Made by a program: the position numbers and the translations under genes. Positions 30,002 through 40,913 of a DNA stretch of 64,000 bases are shown one piece after another. Position 1 is the stretch's first letter. Each line of letters opens with the position of its first letter. This stretch comes from Mortierella alpina. Lineage: Eukaryota > Mortierellomycota > Mortierellomycetes > Mortierellales > Mortierellaceae. The notes beneath the pieces are model-generated. The model was not told where the DNA came from, ran no database searches, and saw only the letters and a list, made by a program, of their open reading frames with translations. The stretch covers positions 434,001-498,000 of the forward strand of contig JANATF010000002.1 of assembly GCA_029449245.1 (NCBI GenBank), in the 5' to 3' direction.

Positions 30002-30925
30002 ATGTCCGCCATCAACGACGATGTGGTCCTTACTGTACTGGAACGCTGCGATATCCTCACCGTGGTCAAGTGTCGGGTAGTTTCGAAACGATTCAAGCGC
30101 ATCATTGACAAGGACCTGGCGCTCGAGAATGCAGACTTCTCTATCCTTACATTCCGCCAGCGTCGTAATATCACAGACTCAGTCATGACACCGGTCTTTG
30201 CGCACATCTTTAGACGAGCATCGATCGTGGACCTGAACGGAACAGGAATCGGTCACTATGGAGCCATGAAGCTCGTTACGGAAAATACCAAGGAGCTACA
30301 TATCGAGCGGTGTCCTCGCGTGGATTTAGGAAGGCTGATCCAGGCGATTGCTGGAGACCGATGGCTTTCTTATGATCTGGACCCTGTGCGCCTCTATACA
30401 AAGAACAGGGCACAACGGGGAACTTATGACTTTGAGACCATCGGCAAGCCCCTCCTCGAATACACCTGGGCGGTAGTCATGATGAGCGGCGACTGCCCCT
30501 GTAAATACGTCAAGTTCGAGGAATACCGACCAGAAGGTGACGCCATCCCTTGCCACGCATGCGACAAGGACGTCAAGAGTTTCACGATGGATGTGATCTG
30601 CTTTGGATGCGGAACAGCGACCTGCAAAAATTGTCAGGCCAAAGTATGTCACGTGTCAAACTGCACCGCAGTGTTGTGTAAGGGATGTGCCACGGAGAAA
30701 AAGTGCTCGTTGTGCCAGGAGGAGAGGTGTTTCCATTGCCATGGGGTGTGGGTTTTCCAGTGTTATGGCTGTGAGGCCAATGTTTGCGGCGAGTGTCAGC
30801 CGTCGACTCTAACATGTTCAGCTGAGCAATGCCGCGAGTACTGTGCTCAATGTGCTGGCGCTATGGAGGACAAACGCCACCACTGGTGTTGCGATACCGG
30901 CGAGTTCAAGATAGAGCCTAATTAG
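30002..30925 (+). CDS. F-box protein with long Cys-rich zinc-binding tail
   Basis: 307 residues, single exon. Residues 1-45 form an F-box (DDVVLTVLERCDILTVVKCR, VSKRFKRII). The middle has LRR-like segments (IVDLNGTGIGHYGAMKLV, ELHIERCP). The C-terminal 140 residues hold a dense series of CxxC pairs (CHACDK, CFGCGTATCKNCQ, CKGCATEKKCSLCQEERCFHC, CYGCEANVCGEC, CAQC, CC) that should bind several zinc ions, like B-box/RING-related folds, though no canonical RING spacing is seen. Likely an SCF adaptor. It is the full-length relative of the truncated gene at 311-961. The leader 29726-30001 is C/T-rich. Confidence 0.75.
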   Translation: MSAINDDVVLTVLERCDILTVVKCRVVSKRFKRIIDKDLALENADFSILTFRQRRNITDSVMTPVFAHIFRRASIVDLNGTGIGHYGAMKLVTENTKELHIERCPRVDLGRLIQAIAGDRWLSYDLDPVRLYTKNRAQRGTYDFETIGKPLLEYTWAVVMMSGDCPCKYVKFEEYRPEGDAIPCHACDKDVKSFTMDVICFGCGTATCKNCQAKVCHVSNCTAVLCKGCATEKKCSLCQEERCFHCHGVWVFQCYGCEANVCGECQPSTLTCSAEQCREYCAQCAGAMEDKRHHWCCDTGEFKIEPN

Positions 30926-31079
30926 CATGGTATACGAAATAAAACGAGGCTACAAACAGACGAATCCATGTTCGTCTGATGTTGCATTCGTCTGACGTTG
31001 CAATCTACGTAGGCTAACCGAAAAGCGAACATAAAATCTTCGCCAATGCTGTCCCTCGAGCGCATATTCTGATTGGCTA

Positions 31080-31290
31080 TCATGCGCATGGGCGTAGTGC
31101 GCATGGGCGTAGAACGGAAGTGGGTGTAGAACGGAAGTGGGTGAAGAGCGGGGGTGAAGAGCGGGAGTGGATGTGGAAAAATCAAGCATGGGCTCAGAGC
31201 GGGAGGGGGAGAGTGAAAAAAATCAGACATGGGCTCAGAGAGAAAGAGGTGTGAAAAAAATCAGGCACGGGCGTAGAACGGATCGTCAAT
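31080..31290. repeat. Degenerate minisatellite
   Basis: Short imperfect repeats: GCGCATGGGCGTAGAACGG, then GAAGTGGGTG and GAGCGGGGGTGAA, followed by three copies of AAAAAATCAGRCAYGGGC with CAGAGCGGGAG or AGAACGG. The last unit overlaps the end of the small minus-strand frame at 31261, so the array may have grown from that gene's 3' end. Confidence 0.5.
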
Positions 31291-31398
31291 ATCGAGGTTG
31301 TTCAGAACGTTGGGGTCGTAACTGCCCTTGAAGGCTGGTTCCTCTGTGAGTTGTGGGGCAGTTGAGGTGAATTTGGAGCTCGCAAATGATGCATCCAT
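31261..31398 (-). pseudogene. 3' part of an unknown gene
   Basis: The minus strand is open from about 31425 to a TGA at 31261-31263 and reads KVYAKVTLFKMDASFASSKF, then a segment with EEPAFKGSYDPNVLNNLDI and DDPFYARA. Composition is protein-like with no low complexity. The only ATG is at 31396-31398; upstream is an A/T run with no clear exon, so it is probably the last piece of a gene. No family recognised. The rest of 30926-32040 shows no other gene. Confidence 0.35.
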
Positions 31399-32084
31399 CT
31401 TGAAGAGGGTCACCTTGGCGTAAACCTTGATTTCAAAAAAAAAGTGCTAATGGGACTACTATGAGGGAAGAGCGTGGGAGGGAAGGTGCACATCATGCAC
31501 ATGAAAATGCGGTGTCCCGTGTGAAAGGAACAGCGAGCAATGAGAATTTAAACCCACCGGTCGCCAAGCAAGGGTGCCTGTGTGGGGTACTCTACCTTGG
31601 ATCGTCAGCACAATTGCAACGACGACCCTATGACTGAACTGCTGCACAATCACACTTAAATATGCACAATGGAACATCGCCCGTTCCTCCAGTCATAAAT
31701 GATGTACACGAACCAGTGGAGGCTATAGAAAACGAGAGAATCACGATGTCGTCCATGAAGAAATGAAGAAGGTGGTGTGGACTGGAACGTGTCATGAAAG
31801 ACAAAGTTGCGCACCAATGAAGTGAAAACCGAAGGAACTTTGCAGTACGCGCAACAGCAGGTCCTTGAGGCAACCCCAGGTCTGAATTGGTAAAGGTGGC
31901 AAAAAAGGAGAAAGGCGAGACGTCACTGTCACATTTATTTCCTTCACCTAGGAAATAATCGATTGATTTGACTGCTCTTTTTACACGCGAAACACGTCGA
32001 ACAGGAACGGTGGTCTGTGCTTTGCGGTGTGACTCTTCCTTCGTTTTGTATTTAAAAGAAATCATTCACCTCACTCCATTTGAC

Positions 32085-32513
32085 ATGCCCAAGCAACCAA
32101 CATCCGAAGCCAACAAGCAGCCCCAACAAGGCTCGACGCAAAACTCTGGCGGTACCAAGATGACGTCGGAGGCCGCTGCAAGAGTACAAAGCGCTGCTGA
32201 TCGTAAACCTGACTCCAATACCGCAACCAGCGGCTTCAAGGAGCGTGCCCAGTCATCGGCCGCTAAAACACTAGCGGAGGGAAATAGCGCTGGAACACCG
32301 TTGAATATTAAGATCATCGACAAGGACCACGTCAGCGTTCCATGCAAACCGTGGAAGGTCAACAGACTATTAAAGCCTCATACGCCATTGTGTTTCTCGA
32401 TAAATTACAAACTGTTACTCTTCAAAATTCAGACCCTTCACACCTCGGACTCGTCATGCGATCCGTCACACCAAGGATCTACCACACCAAGACATAGCCT
32501 AAAAGAAAGATAG
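32085..32513 (+). CDS. SMP/LEA-like protein, copy 2 with extended tail
   Basis: 142 codons. The first 61 residues equal copy 1 (14726) exactly despite 14 silent base changes. Then a run of four A instead of five shifts the frame: instead of stopping after about 67 residues it continues LAEGNSAGTPLNIKIIDKDH and on to a stop at 32511-32513. Which length is ancestral cannot be told from two copies; the extension has low-quality composition near its end. Promoter elements match copy 1 (TATTTAAAAG 36 bp before ATG). Role: presumed hydrophilic stress protein. Confidence 0.55.
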   Translation: MPKQPTSEANKQPQQGSTQNSGGTKMTSEAAARVQSAADRKPDSNTATSGFKERAQSSAAKTLAEGNSAGTPLNIKIIDKDHVSVPCKPWKVNRLLKPHTPLCFSINYKLLLFKIQTLHTSDSSCDPSHQGSTTPRHSLKER

Positions 32514-32990
32514 GTTTACGCGCTTAAAAAGATGGGCTGACCAAGGGAGGCGAGACGGAAACACGATGGCGTGCTTGTTCCTTTTTGTCTTCCAAAGGTA
32601 TGAGGGCCATTTTTGCACATATGTTTGCAAAATCTGGTTTGTGTGCAATTTTTGATTAGCCCAACGCGTTGCTTTACTTTTCATCCGATTGATTCGATAA
32701 GAGGTGCTGCTTCGAAAAGGCGTGCACAGTTTGCGACTTCAGATCTCAACCAGACCCTCATTACGTGGGTTGGACTAAACCTTTCTTTTATATTGTTACG
32801 GGATCATTGTGCCAATTATCACAGCGGGAGTCGGCCTATGATGTGTCACTTCTTTTCTTTATTTGCTGCGAAAGATACAAAGGAAATAAAACCAAAACAG
32901 AAAACTTTTGAGGGGAAAAGCGCTGGAGCCCCTGATGCTGGATCCTCATCTTCTTTTCTTTCGCTTCATTGGAACACATCCTGGCGAGAT
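32514..32990. other. No recognised gene
   Basis: Between the SMP-like copy and the DIRS remnant. Frames here are open in places but show no domain. The stretch at about 32880-33000 (encoding SAGAPDAGSSSSFLSLHWN) may be the 5' part of the DIRS gag. Confidence 0.4.
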
Positions 32991-33039
32991 AGAATTTCAC
33001 CATTTCCAATAAGCAACACTACCTTCAACAACAACACTC

Positions 33040-33900
33040 ATTCCTACACCTCCGACAGCGATGAAGAACTTTTATCCGCCGTCGACCCGTCTGACTTCAA
33101 CGTGGACGACTATACTGTATCAAAGCCGCCCCCCAGACCGCCATTTTCAACCTGACAAGAAACTTCTCAGACTCTGCGCCGAACTCGATGGCTGCGATTT
33201 CTTTGCCCCGGACTCCGACAAGGACTCGGACGAGGAAGACGACGAGCAGGACACCTTCGACTCCGCACTCGCCACCTGCCCAAAGAACAAACTTCGAAAG
33301 TACGGCCCCTCCGATCACTGATCTCCCTTGCCCGAGAAACACAAATTTAGACAACAGTTCGATCGCGCCCCTCAAGGCATTCAATCCAAGCTCGCAACTC
33401 TTACTCGCCCCGTGGACAAGCTGGTCCTCGACGTCTTGGACCACTCACGCCTCGACCGCGAGCAGACCATGAACTTCCTGGATTCAGCGCGAGACATTCT
33501 CCGACATGTCCAAAAGGTCAGCCATCACCTTCACGACTTGCGCGTACAGAACTTCGAAAGGGCTCACGACATCGGCATACTCTCCAAGAAGAACACCCGC
33601 CCAGCTCTGGTGGACTCTTTCAAGCTTCTGGAGCGGAAGAAATTGGTCAACTCCGTCCGAAAAGCTTTTACTCCGGCCGTGGAGGCCGCGGCAATCACAA
33701 GAGCAACTACAGTAACAGCCTCCCTAACTATAACTCCCAATCGCAGGGCAATTCAGGTCATCAACAGCAACAACATCAAAGCTCGCCTTCTCACCAGTAC
33801 GAGAGCAATGGTAATCAGTATTTTCACAACGCCCAAAGCAACACGGAGCCGCGGCCAAGGGTACTCGACCAACCCCCAGTAGGTGGTCGACTCCAACTCT
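33040..33900 (+). pseudogene. DIRS Gag-like region
   Basis: Frames switch several times: acidic stretch SDEELLSAVDPSDFNVDDY, then CAELDGCDFFAPDSDKDSDEE, a stop at 33319, then QQFDRAPQGIQSKLATL, LVLDVLDHSRLDREQTMNFL and a helical segment, and finally a Gly/Gln/Ser/Asn-rich tail in another frame. The helical block VLDLLDHSRLDREQ-type is usual in DIRS gag-like ORFs upstream of RT. Clearly pseudogenic. Confidence 0.65.
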
Positions 33901-33904
33901 ATCA

Positions 33905-36247
33905 ACAAGCTTGGTCCATGCTGACCATCGAACAATGGGTCAGGGACACCATCGCCCAAGGCTACAAAATCCCATTCGAGACACCTCCACCTCTGTCATC
34001 GACATCAGCCCACACCAAGTCCCAGAAACTCTCAACCAAAGAAACTGGCATCATCGAGCAGGAGATCCTCAGCCTACTCTCCAAGAAGGCTATCGAGTCA
34101 GCGTCTTCGACAATAGGATTCAGCAGCCGCCTCTTTTTGTTCCCAAAGAAAACGGGAGACTTGCGCCCAGTCCTCAATTTGAAACCTCTCAACCAGTTTG
34201 TGCCCGAGAGGAACTTCAAAATGGAGACAATAAAGACACTATGTGCTTTAATGTCAAAGAACGACCATATGACCAGTATAGACCTTTCCGACGCATTTAT
34301 GCACATTCTCCTCCACCCCTCCTTACGACAGTTCCTGCAGTTCGAGTGGAAGGGCCACCGCTATCAGTTCCGGGTACTACCGTTCGGCCTCTCTCTTTCA
34401 CCCCTGGTTTTCACCAAGATATTACGCCCGGTCCTCAAATGGGCCAGACGACGAGGGATTCGACTCACGGCTTACCTGGAATACTTACTCATAATCGCGA
34501 CAACAATGGCGCGAGCGGCCTATCACACCAAACTCGTTCTCGAAAAGCTACGGTCGCTTGGCTTCTTAGTCAACGAGAAAAAGTCAACACTCGTACCGAC
34601 CCAGGAAATTGAGCATCTCGGATTCACGATCAACAGCAAGGACATGACTCTATCAGTCCCTCAACACAAGGTTCGCGACATAAGACGCGAGGCGCGAAAG
34701 CTGAGGAACAGCGGCGTCGCCTCATTGCGGAACTTGTCCTCGTTCGTCGTAAAAGCTATAGCCATGACCGCAGCCGTCTTTCCAGCACGAATGATGTGCC
34801 AACGACTCCTCCAGATCAAGAATGCCGCCCTCCAGGCGGGACGCAAATGGACAGACAAAATTCAGATCACGCAAGCGGCTCAGGACAACCTTTCATGGTG
34901 GATCAACAATCTGAAGGATTGGAACGGACAGTCTTGGCTACCAGAGAGGACACAGACCGACGTCTACACCGACGACTAAGACACGGGATGGGGCATCGTG
35001 GTCAACGACGCGACCTATGCAGACAGCTGGACACCCTCCGTCTGTCGAGAACACATCAACGCAAAAGAGCTACGAACAGTGCTGATCGTCACTCAGATCC
35101 CGCAGTTACAAGGCCGAGTACTCAACATCGTCTCGGACAACATGACGACGATAGCTCATATTCAGCGCTTCGGAGGGACCCGATCACCACATCTCATGGA
35201 CCTTGCGGACATACTATGGCGACTTGACTGGCAACGGGAACACGCCTGAAAACGACATACGTGCCCTCAGCATTCAACCCAGCGGATGCACTGTGCAATA
35301 TTCACCAGAGTCCAGTAGTAAGTACACAGAGATACGAACGCGTCTACTATCGTAGACTCCTTAACAAAGACCAACGAGTCCAATCAAAACAGTGAAAGTG
35401 CTTGCCTAGAAGATACAAAATGTCATATCTAGAAGCTTGGCTCCAGGTACCAATCATGGACCTTCGCCAGCACGAACTACATGAACCAGAAAGATGTTCC
35501 TGGTCCGGATCAGTCATCCGGTACCCATGCTATGTAGTATTGGCGTAACATCTAATGAATTAGGATCATGGCCAATCATTCAGAAGTTAGGATACGCGCC
35601 AGGCTATAGCCTTCCGCTATCCATCTCTTGGCAATGGCCCCTTCACCTATCTATCTACCCAACATTACATCTCTGTAGTAACAATATTAATAAACATGTA
35701 TAAATACCGGTGTGTGTGGTCAGTGTGGACCGACATCTTTTCATCACTTACTTTCCTACCATAAAACTTGCCTACACGTTTCATGCACCATCGCGCAGGA
35801 TGCAAACACAACTGGAGTGGTCCATCGACCAGCGTTCTTCAACCACCTCCAATCGAAGTGGGGTCCTCATCAGATCGACCTGTTCGCATCTCCCTCAAAC
35901 ACCAAGCTACCACTGTTCATGACATGGCACCCGGACCCACTGGCAGTGAACTTCAAGGCTCTCCGTCACCCCGGGACGACCCTGGGCAATCTATACATTT
36001 GCCCACCACGGAACTTGATCCCTCAGGTCCTGCAGAAGCTACAACTGGAAGGCTTGCACGCGACGATAATAGCACCAGCATGGACGAGTGCAGTCTGGTT
36101 TCCGACCTTGAAGGCCATGGCGACGGACGATCCAATCCAGATTCCCAGAAACATGGTACTACCGTCAAAAAACGAGACCCAAAGCGTACTCGCCAAGAAT
36201 CCTCGCTGGACCCTCCAAGCATGGCGCGTAAGCGGATCCGACTGAAG
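33905..36247 (+). pseudogene. DIRS reverse transcriptase/RNase H, inactivated
   Basis: The main frame 33918-34979 holds RT motifs: FLFPKKTGDLRPVLNLKPLN, SIDLSDAFMHI, QFRVLPFGLSLSP and, where YLDD is expected, YLEYLLIIA, so one catalytic Asp pair is lost. RNase H begins TDD-stop-DTGWGIV (TAA at 34977-34979), continues ADSWTPSVCREHINAKELR, and is cut after NPADA by the LTR at 35292. After the LTR it resumes with PSRRMQTQLEWSID, a one-base shift, then HLQSKWGPHQIDLFASPSN to AWRVSGSD. DIRS RT-RH makes cDNA for recombinase-mediated insertion. Confidence 0.8.
35292..35783 (+). repeat. Solo LTR (family 1) inside DIRS RNase H
   Basis: 492 bp, starts TGTGCAATATTC and ends CACGTTTCA, flanked by the perfect 5-bp duplication TGCAC (35287-35291 and 35784-35788). 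Removing it and one duplicate restores the DIRS frame through NPADAPSRRM, proving it inserted into the DIRS. TATA-like GTATAAATACC at about 35698. Its 3' 320 bp match the fragment at 1-313. Only one LTR remains, so the internal part was lost by LTR-LTR recombination. Confidence 0.95.
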
Positions 36248-36575
36248 TAGATGGGATTAATACAACTTCGATGTCGATGTCGATGAACTCCGGCTCACCA
36301 TCCAGTACGCACCCCACTCACATATGTGTGCGGCAGAGGAACGGGCTATTAGAACAATCTTCCTGCCACCTCAACAACCTTCCTCTTGCCCTTGTTTATG
36401 CTAGTGTGCTAGAGGTGGATCCGGGACATACTCCAGGCATATTCTCCAGGTTTAATTAATCGCATATGAGAACGCAGGCATCTTCGAAGTCCTTGCTTCG
36501 TTCGTTGAGGGCTTGGACATTATAAGTCTACATAGCATCACATAGGCGATGTATTACTAGAACGTTTACTGTGGA
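36248..36575. other. No recognised gene
   Basis: Spacer between the DIRS remnant and the 3' end of the nitrilase gene. A GATGTC triplet (ATGTCGATGTCGATG) at about 36270 is the only simple feature. Confidence 0.5.
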
Positions 36576-37707
36576 CTATGAGGTATTTGTGTACATATGT
36601 TTCTTTTCGCGAGAGTCCACGCCGAGCCAAAGCAGATCTGGGCGGCTATAGTGGCCACATAAATCCACAAAACACCGCGCTTCTAGTACCTTTTCGGTTT
36701 CAAGGTCAGCATAGATGATACCTTCTTCGGTCTCAGACATGTCCTTGGTAAGCTGGCGACCATCAGGACCATAGACAGCGGAAGCGCCACCTCCAGGCGT
36801 GTTAAACAATGACCCAGATCCAGTTCTCATGGCAACCAAGCCCCTCTCAGAAATCACGGTGGTGCTATGGAGAACAAATGAGGAGGACTCTATAGCATAT
36901 GTACGGGAGAGGTTGCGGCAGCCTAAGAAACAGGAATTCATGTTAATAACATGACCGCAGACGAGGAAGCTTAGACTACGAGGATCCGACCATACCTTCA
37001 AGTGTCATGCCCCAAAGTTCCGACCCTCCTGTATGGGGTCGTGTCACAGGCCAAGCTGCAACATGAAGTAGCTCTCGCTGATGATAAGTATGATACTTCA
37101 AGAGCGGGTTGATGTGCTCCCAACATTGAAGAGCGCCGACTCGGCCCACGCTAGTATCCACTACATTATTGAGAGAGTCTCCCGTACTGTCCCCGAAAAT
37201 AGTCCGCTCCATATGCGTTGGCTTGATTTTGCGACGACGTGCTTTGATTTCTCCATCGTCGGTTATCACACACTGCGACATGTAGAGAGAGTCGTGATCG
37301 TTCTCGGAGAATCCTAAGACAACGTTGATTTTGCAGTCAACTGCTATAGCTTGGATGCGCTCCATTTCGGGGGACCCGTACTTCAGAGAGTTTTGAATGA
37401 ATTTAACAGAGAGCTCTGGATCCAGTGGTCTCGACCTATCAAGCAAAAGCAAGGCTATATTAGCCTACATACCGACATGCTTAGTGTTTCGCGTTGACTT
37501 GGGTATTGACCAGTGCTAGACCACGTACCAAATCCAAGCAGGATATCCGGGGATCCAGCATTCGGGGAATGAGATTAGTTGTGCCCCATTACTTGCAGCC
37601 TCTTGGATCAACGAGCACGTCCTTTCGACTGTTGCTGGTAGGTTAAGCCACTCTGGCTCTGCTTGAATGACTGCGACGCGTATGGTGGGATTGGGCTGAT
37701 AAGACAT
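36576..37707 (-). CDS. Nitrilase / cyanide hydratase family
   Basis: Three exons: 37707-37529, 36996-37435 and 36576-36922, with GT-AG introns of 93 and 73 bp that keep frame, giving 321 residues. It has the nitrilase triad: Glu49 in [12 protein letters not shown], Lys in [11 protein letters not shown] (about 126-137) and Cys164 in [11 protein letters not shown]. Other hallmarks are [10 protein letters not shown] at the start and [13 protein letters not shown] near the end. Such enzymes hydrolyse nitriles to acid and ammonia, or cyanide to formamide, in the cytosol; the substrate cannot be told from sequence. Length fits fungal nitrilases. Start chosen as the ATG 50 bp below a TATA box. This catabolic gene sits alone between transposon remnants, so horizontal origin is possible but untested. 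Confidence 0.93.
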
Positions 37708-37757
37708 GGTTGCATTTCCAAGGAAACCAATGGCGATGGGATGGTGGAACTACGGTG

Positions 37758-37768
37758 CTTTATATACC
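37758..37768 (-). promoter_or_regulatory. TATA box of nitrilase gene
   Basis: TTGGTATATAAAG on the minus strand about 50-60 bp upstream of the ATG at 37707. Confidence 0.6.
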
Positions 37769-37779
37769 AAATCGACAAT

Positions 37780-38322
37780 TACAGGACGTTTTACAGTATA
37801 TCGCTCCGGTACTTCGGTTCTTCCGAGATACATCTTCCCACGTGTTCTTCCGACGCCCGTTGCATGCACATGCGATCGTTGTAGTCTATTAACTTTTAAC
37901 CATGAAAGTCTATAAACATTTACCTTCAATCTCCAGTCATGTTCCCTCGTCGACGTTGCATATGAGCAATCAAGACAGTACTCTAGACAAGTGACAACAG
38001 TACCCCATGACTTTGCTTCCTTCTCTGTGCTCATGAATGGCTTTAGTTTCCGCACTGAGGCCATGCATTATTTTTTGCTTCATCGCTCCGAGACCGTGCA
38101 TGACTTTTCTTCCCACTCTAGCCGTATGCATGGGCTCTGTTCCTGTCTTGTTGTGGTCTGGAGGATTGCCTCGTACGAGGTTTTCGTACTTTTGCTATCA
38201 AGCACTAATATATTTTACCCGACGCTGTCTTCGATATCCAGAGTGATATGCCGAATGACAAGATTGTTTGCGGCAGCAGATCGGGACAGGTTCAAAGAAT
38301 CAAAGCATATCTTATGGGTCAT
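37780..38322. other. Nitrilase upstream region, no gene recognised
   Basis: Open frames occur (for example + 37991 onward) but show no domain. The long frame there only stays open by running into the MITE. Confidence 0.5.
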
Positions 38323-38323
38323 A

Positions 38324-39075
38324 CAAAAAAGTCGTGTACACGACTGGCACACGACTCGTGACGCACGACTTTTTCGGATTTTTGTATTTGCATATACGCG
38401 AATAGACACACGACTTCACACGATTTCCTTGCGTTTTTTTTTTTTTTTTTTTTTTGGCAGCCATCTGTTCAACATCTTTTCCTGGACGACGTCGAGTGAG
38501 TCCAAGCTGGACCCAGAGAAGATGAGAGCTCCCTCAAAGCATTTCTCCGACCAGACTGTTGCTTCGAAGATTTGTGCAAATCGTGGCGGTGTGTGGGTGG
38601 TTGATCGGGAAGATGGGCAAAAGGTGAAACTAGAGTCCTTGCCTCTTCCTGTTACCTCCAATCCATGTCTTTAATACAATCCTCCTCGACATGAAAGGAC
38701 GATGTGGTAGTCCAGAACTTGGCCTCATTTACAGTCACTGTGAGCAACAGGCGCTGAGATCCTCGTTTATTGTCTGCCCACATCCCGCACATGTTGGCAC
38801 CCTACCATTCCGAGCAACCACGCCCAAAGATATCCCCATCGGATACCGGCGCTTTCACCATCATTTCTTTCTTTCTTTCTTTCTTTTTTTTTGAAACACG
38901 GCGCGACTGAGACCCAAGCTATGTAGATCCCCGTCAAATACCAAAAAAAAATATTGCTAGGAAATCGTGTGAAGTCGTGTGAAGTCGTGTGTCTATTCGC
39001 ATATATGCAAATACAAAAATCCGAAAAAGTCGTGTGTCACGAGTCGTGTGCCAGTCGTGTACACGACTATTTCTG
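38324..39075. mobile_element. 752-bp MITE with long inverted repeats, TA flanks
   Basis: Left arm 38324-38428 and right arm 38960-39075 are inverted copies over about 105 bp with few differences, starting CAAAAAAGTCGTGTACACG and CAGAAATAGTCGTG. Both outer ends abut TA (38322-38323 and 39076-39077), the target of Tc1/mariner-like elements. Each arm holds the 16-bp perfect palindrome AGTCGTGTACACGACT (38330-38345; 39053-39068) and many more CACGACT/AGTCGTG words, likely transposase-binding sites. Inside are a 20+ T tract, a TTTC microsatellite (about 38868-38890) and a frame ending SKICANRGGVWVVDREDGQK with LESLPLP, possibly captured coding sequence. No transposase. Confidence 0.8.
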
Positions 39076-39077
39076 TA

Positions 39078-40913
39078 TACTCATATCTTATTTTCGTTCC
39101 TTGTCCAAATAAAGGACTGCGTTTCACTTCACCTTAATGCTAAAGAACTGCTGCGCAACATCGGCAATGTCCAAAAGGATGACCCGTCGTTTGCGTAAGC
39201 GTGCAAACTGAGCCGAATTTCATCCTGTTCCTCAAAGCGCCGTCCTATGCCTTTGGAGGGACGAGGATAACGACTTGCCGTATGTGTGCGTTTGTGGCTC
39301 GCATCTGGCATGTACTGACAGTCTCAGCGCTCATGTTCTGGGTTTGATATCAGTTAAGTCACTTGAAATTTCGTGACAAGATTAATAAGGCGGTACAGGA
39401 GTTAAGTTCCTTTGCATGACAGGATGAAGCGATTGACAGTCAGCAAGTCCTCGATGAGAACGAGCAAGAGATGCAGGAGGCGATGGAAAGGCACCGCAAA
39501 CCAAAACGGACATAGCAAGACTTCGGCTGGAAAGAAGCCGTCGCAGTGCCGGTAACTCTCCCTATACACGCTAGATTCTGGGTCGATAACAGTAAATATA
39601 TGTATTTATACACCAATGCTATACTTGAACATGTTCGATTGTGCCGTCTTGGTATACATTTTGGTACATGCATCTCTTCCTCATGCAGTCTCAATGGTAC
39701 ATAACCACATACTTCTGCATTGTCGCGTGAAAATTGCGAATTGAAAAGAACATCAAGTTTGGCATCTGACGCTCCCCTCTTTCAATCTTGGCAGTTTCCT
39801 TTTGGTAGTGGCTATTTTGATGGGCGTTGGATAGAGGAAGATCTGATTTCTTTGGTGGTTCGTTATTGAAAGCTGAGGGGATGTCGTTTCTTGGGTTGAG
39901 CTTCTCGCTCAGTGCTCCGAGAAAAGAAGGGAGCTTCTTCTTTGTCGTCCGAGATTTGAACCAGACACCTTCCAGAGTGTGAGACAGTTGGTATCGATGT
40001 CACTAAACTCCTCAACCTTCTGAGCCTTCTTAGCCTTGATGCCTTCCCTGAGGCTGTCGATGCCATCTTCAGGCTGGATCTTGACAGAAAAAAGGCCCTG
40101 GACAAAGTCTTCCCATCCACGAGACAGAACAGCATCATTCTGTTCGTTATGTTATGCTGGTTACGAGCGTTTTCTAGGCTTGCTGCTATTGCTGTTATAT
40201 GATTAAAGTGTGTCTGCTTGAAATGATTTGAGTATGGGTAGGTACGGCCGCCGTATGGGTAGGCCTGTTGGAATAAGCCATGACTTAGGCTTCCCTCCGT
40301 TGGATAATAAATGAGCGCATCCAACTTAGAGTCGACGGTTGTATGCGAGAATCACACTTTGATGGGTATTGTTTTGAAGAGCACTGTAAGGATCGAAAAA
40401 GGAGAACCGGAAGTGGTGTTCCGTTGCCTAACCCCCAAGCAACCTAAACAGACGATGTGGAACTATCGTTATGACTTTTGTGGCCTAGCTGATGGCACCA
40501 TGCAAGATCAGAGCTTTCAGCTAGTAGCCAATAGTGCCCTGATGCCATCTTTTTGTCTACGCCATCTGCTCTTGCTTGCCCCCCTATCGCATGACTTAGT
40601 AATACCTGTCAATCACATACATACAGTAGATTCTTCATCACGGGCTTGAAAGGGGTTTTTACTGGTGGCTACAGTCGACTCTCTGTAAAGGAAACGCATA
40701 AAGTTAGAGGCTAAGGGATGTCTCAGACATACCAAACACATAGCGACACTTACCTTCTAATCTGCTTTCAAAAGTAGACGAAGGAGGACCGTCTGCATCC
40801 ACAAGGCAAAGTGTCAGAACTATGGTATGTCAGTTGACCTTTGAGCAAGCAAAGCATGCGAGTTCAATGTCACTTACAAATTTGTCATGAGCTTTCTGGC
40901 CCAATAAACTTTT
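39078..40913. other. 1.8 kb without a recognised gene
   Basis: No domain found on either strand. A short + segment at about 39420-39510 reads DEAIDSQQVLDENEQEMQEA with MERHRKPKRT, which may be the end of a decayed transposon protein. The part nearest 40913 is the 3' flank of XPG-Fanzor gene 1, where a guide RNA would be expected. Confidence 0.4.

Larger units (their letters stand above)
33000..36247 (+). mobile_element. Degenerate DIRS-type retrotransposon
   Basis: Gag-like, reverse transcriptase and RNase H regions of a DIRS element in order on +, broken by stops, frameshifts and a solo LTR. The characteristic tyrosine recombinase and the split inverted repeats were not found; sequence after 36247 is not recognisably element, so the 3' half is lost. 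Confidence 0.8.

Noticed and set aside
38430-38460. Long T tract as a poly(A) tail of a retroposed gene
   Set aside because: It lies inside the MITE just after its left arm, and no target duplication is seen around the tract and the adjoining coding-like segment.
39863-40324. 153-codon minus-strand frame
   Set aside because: No domain, composition unlike protein, and no promoter or intron signals.
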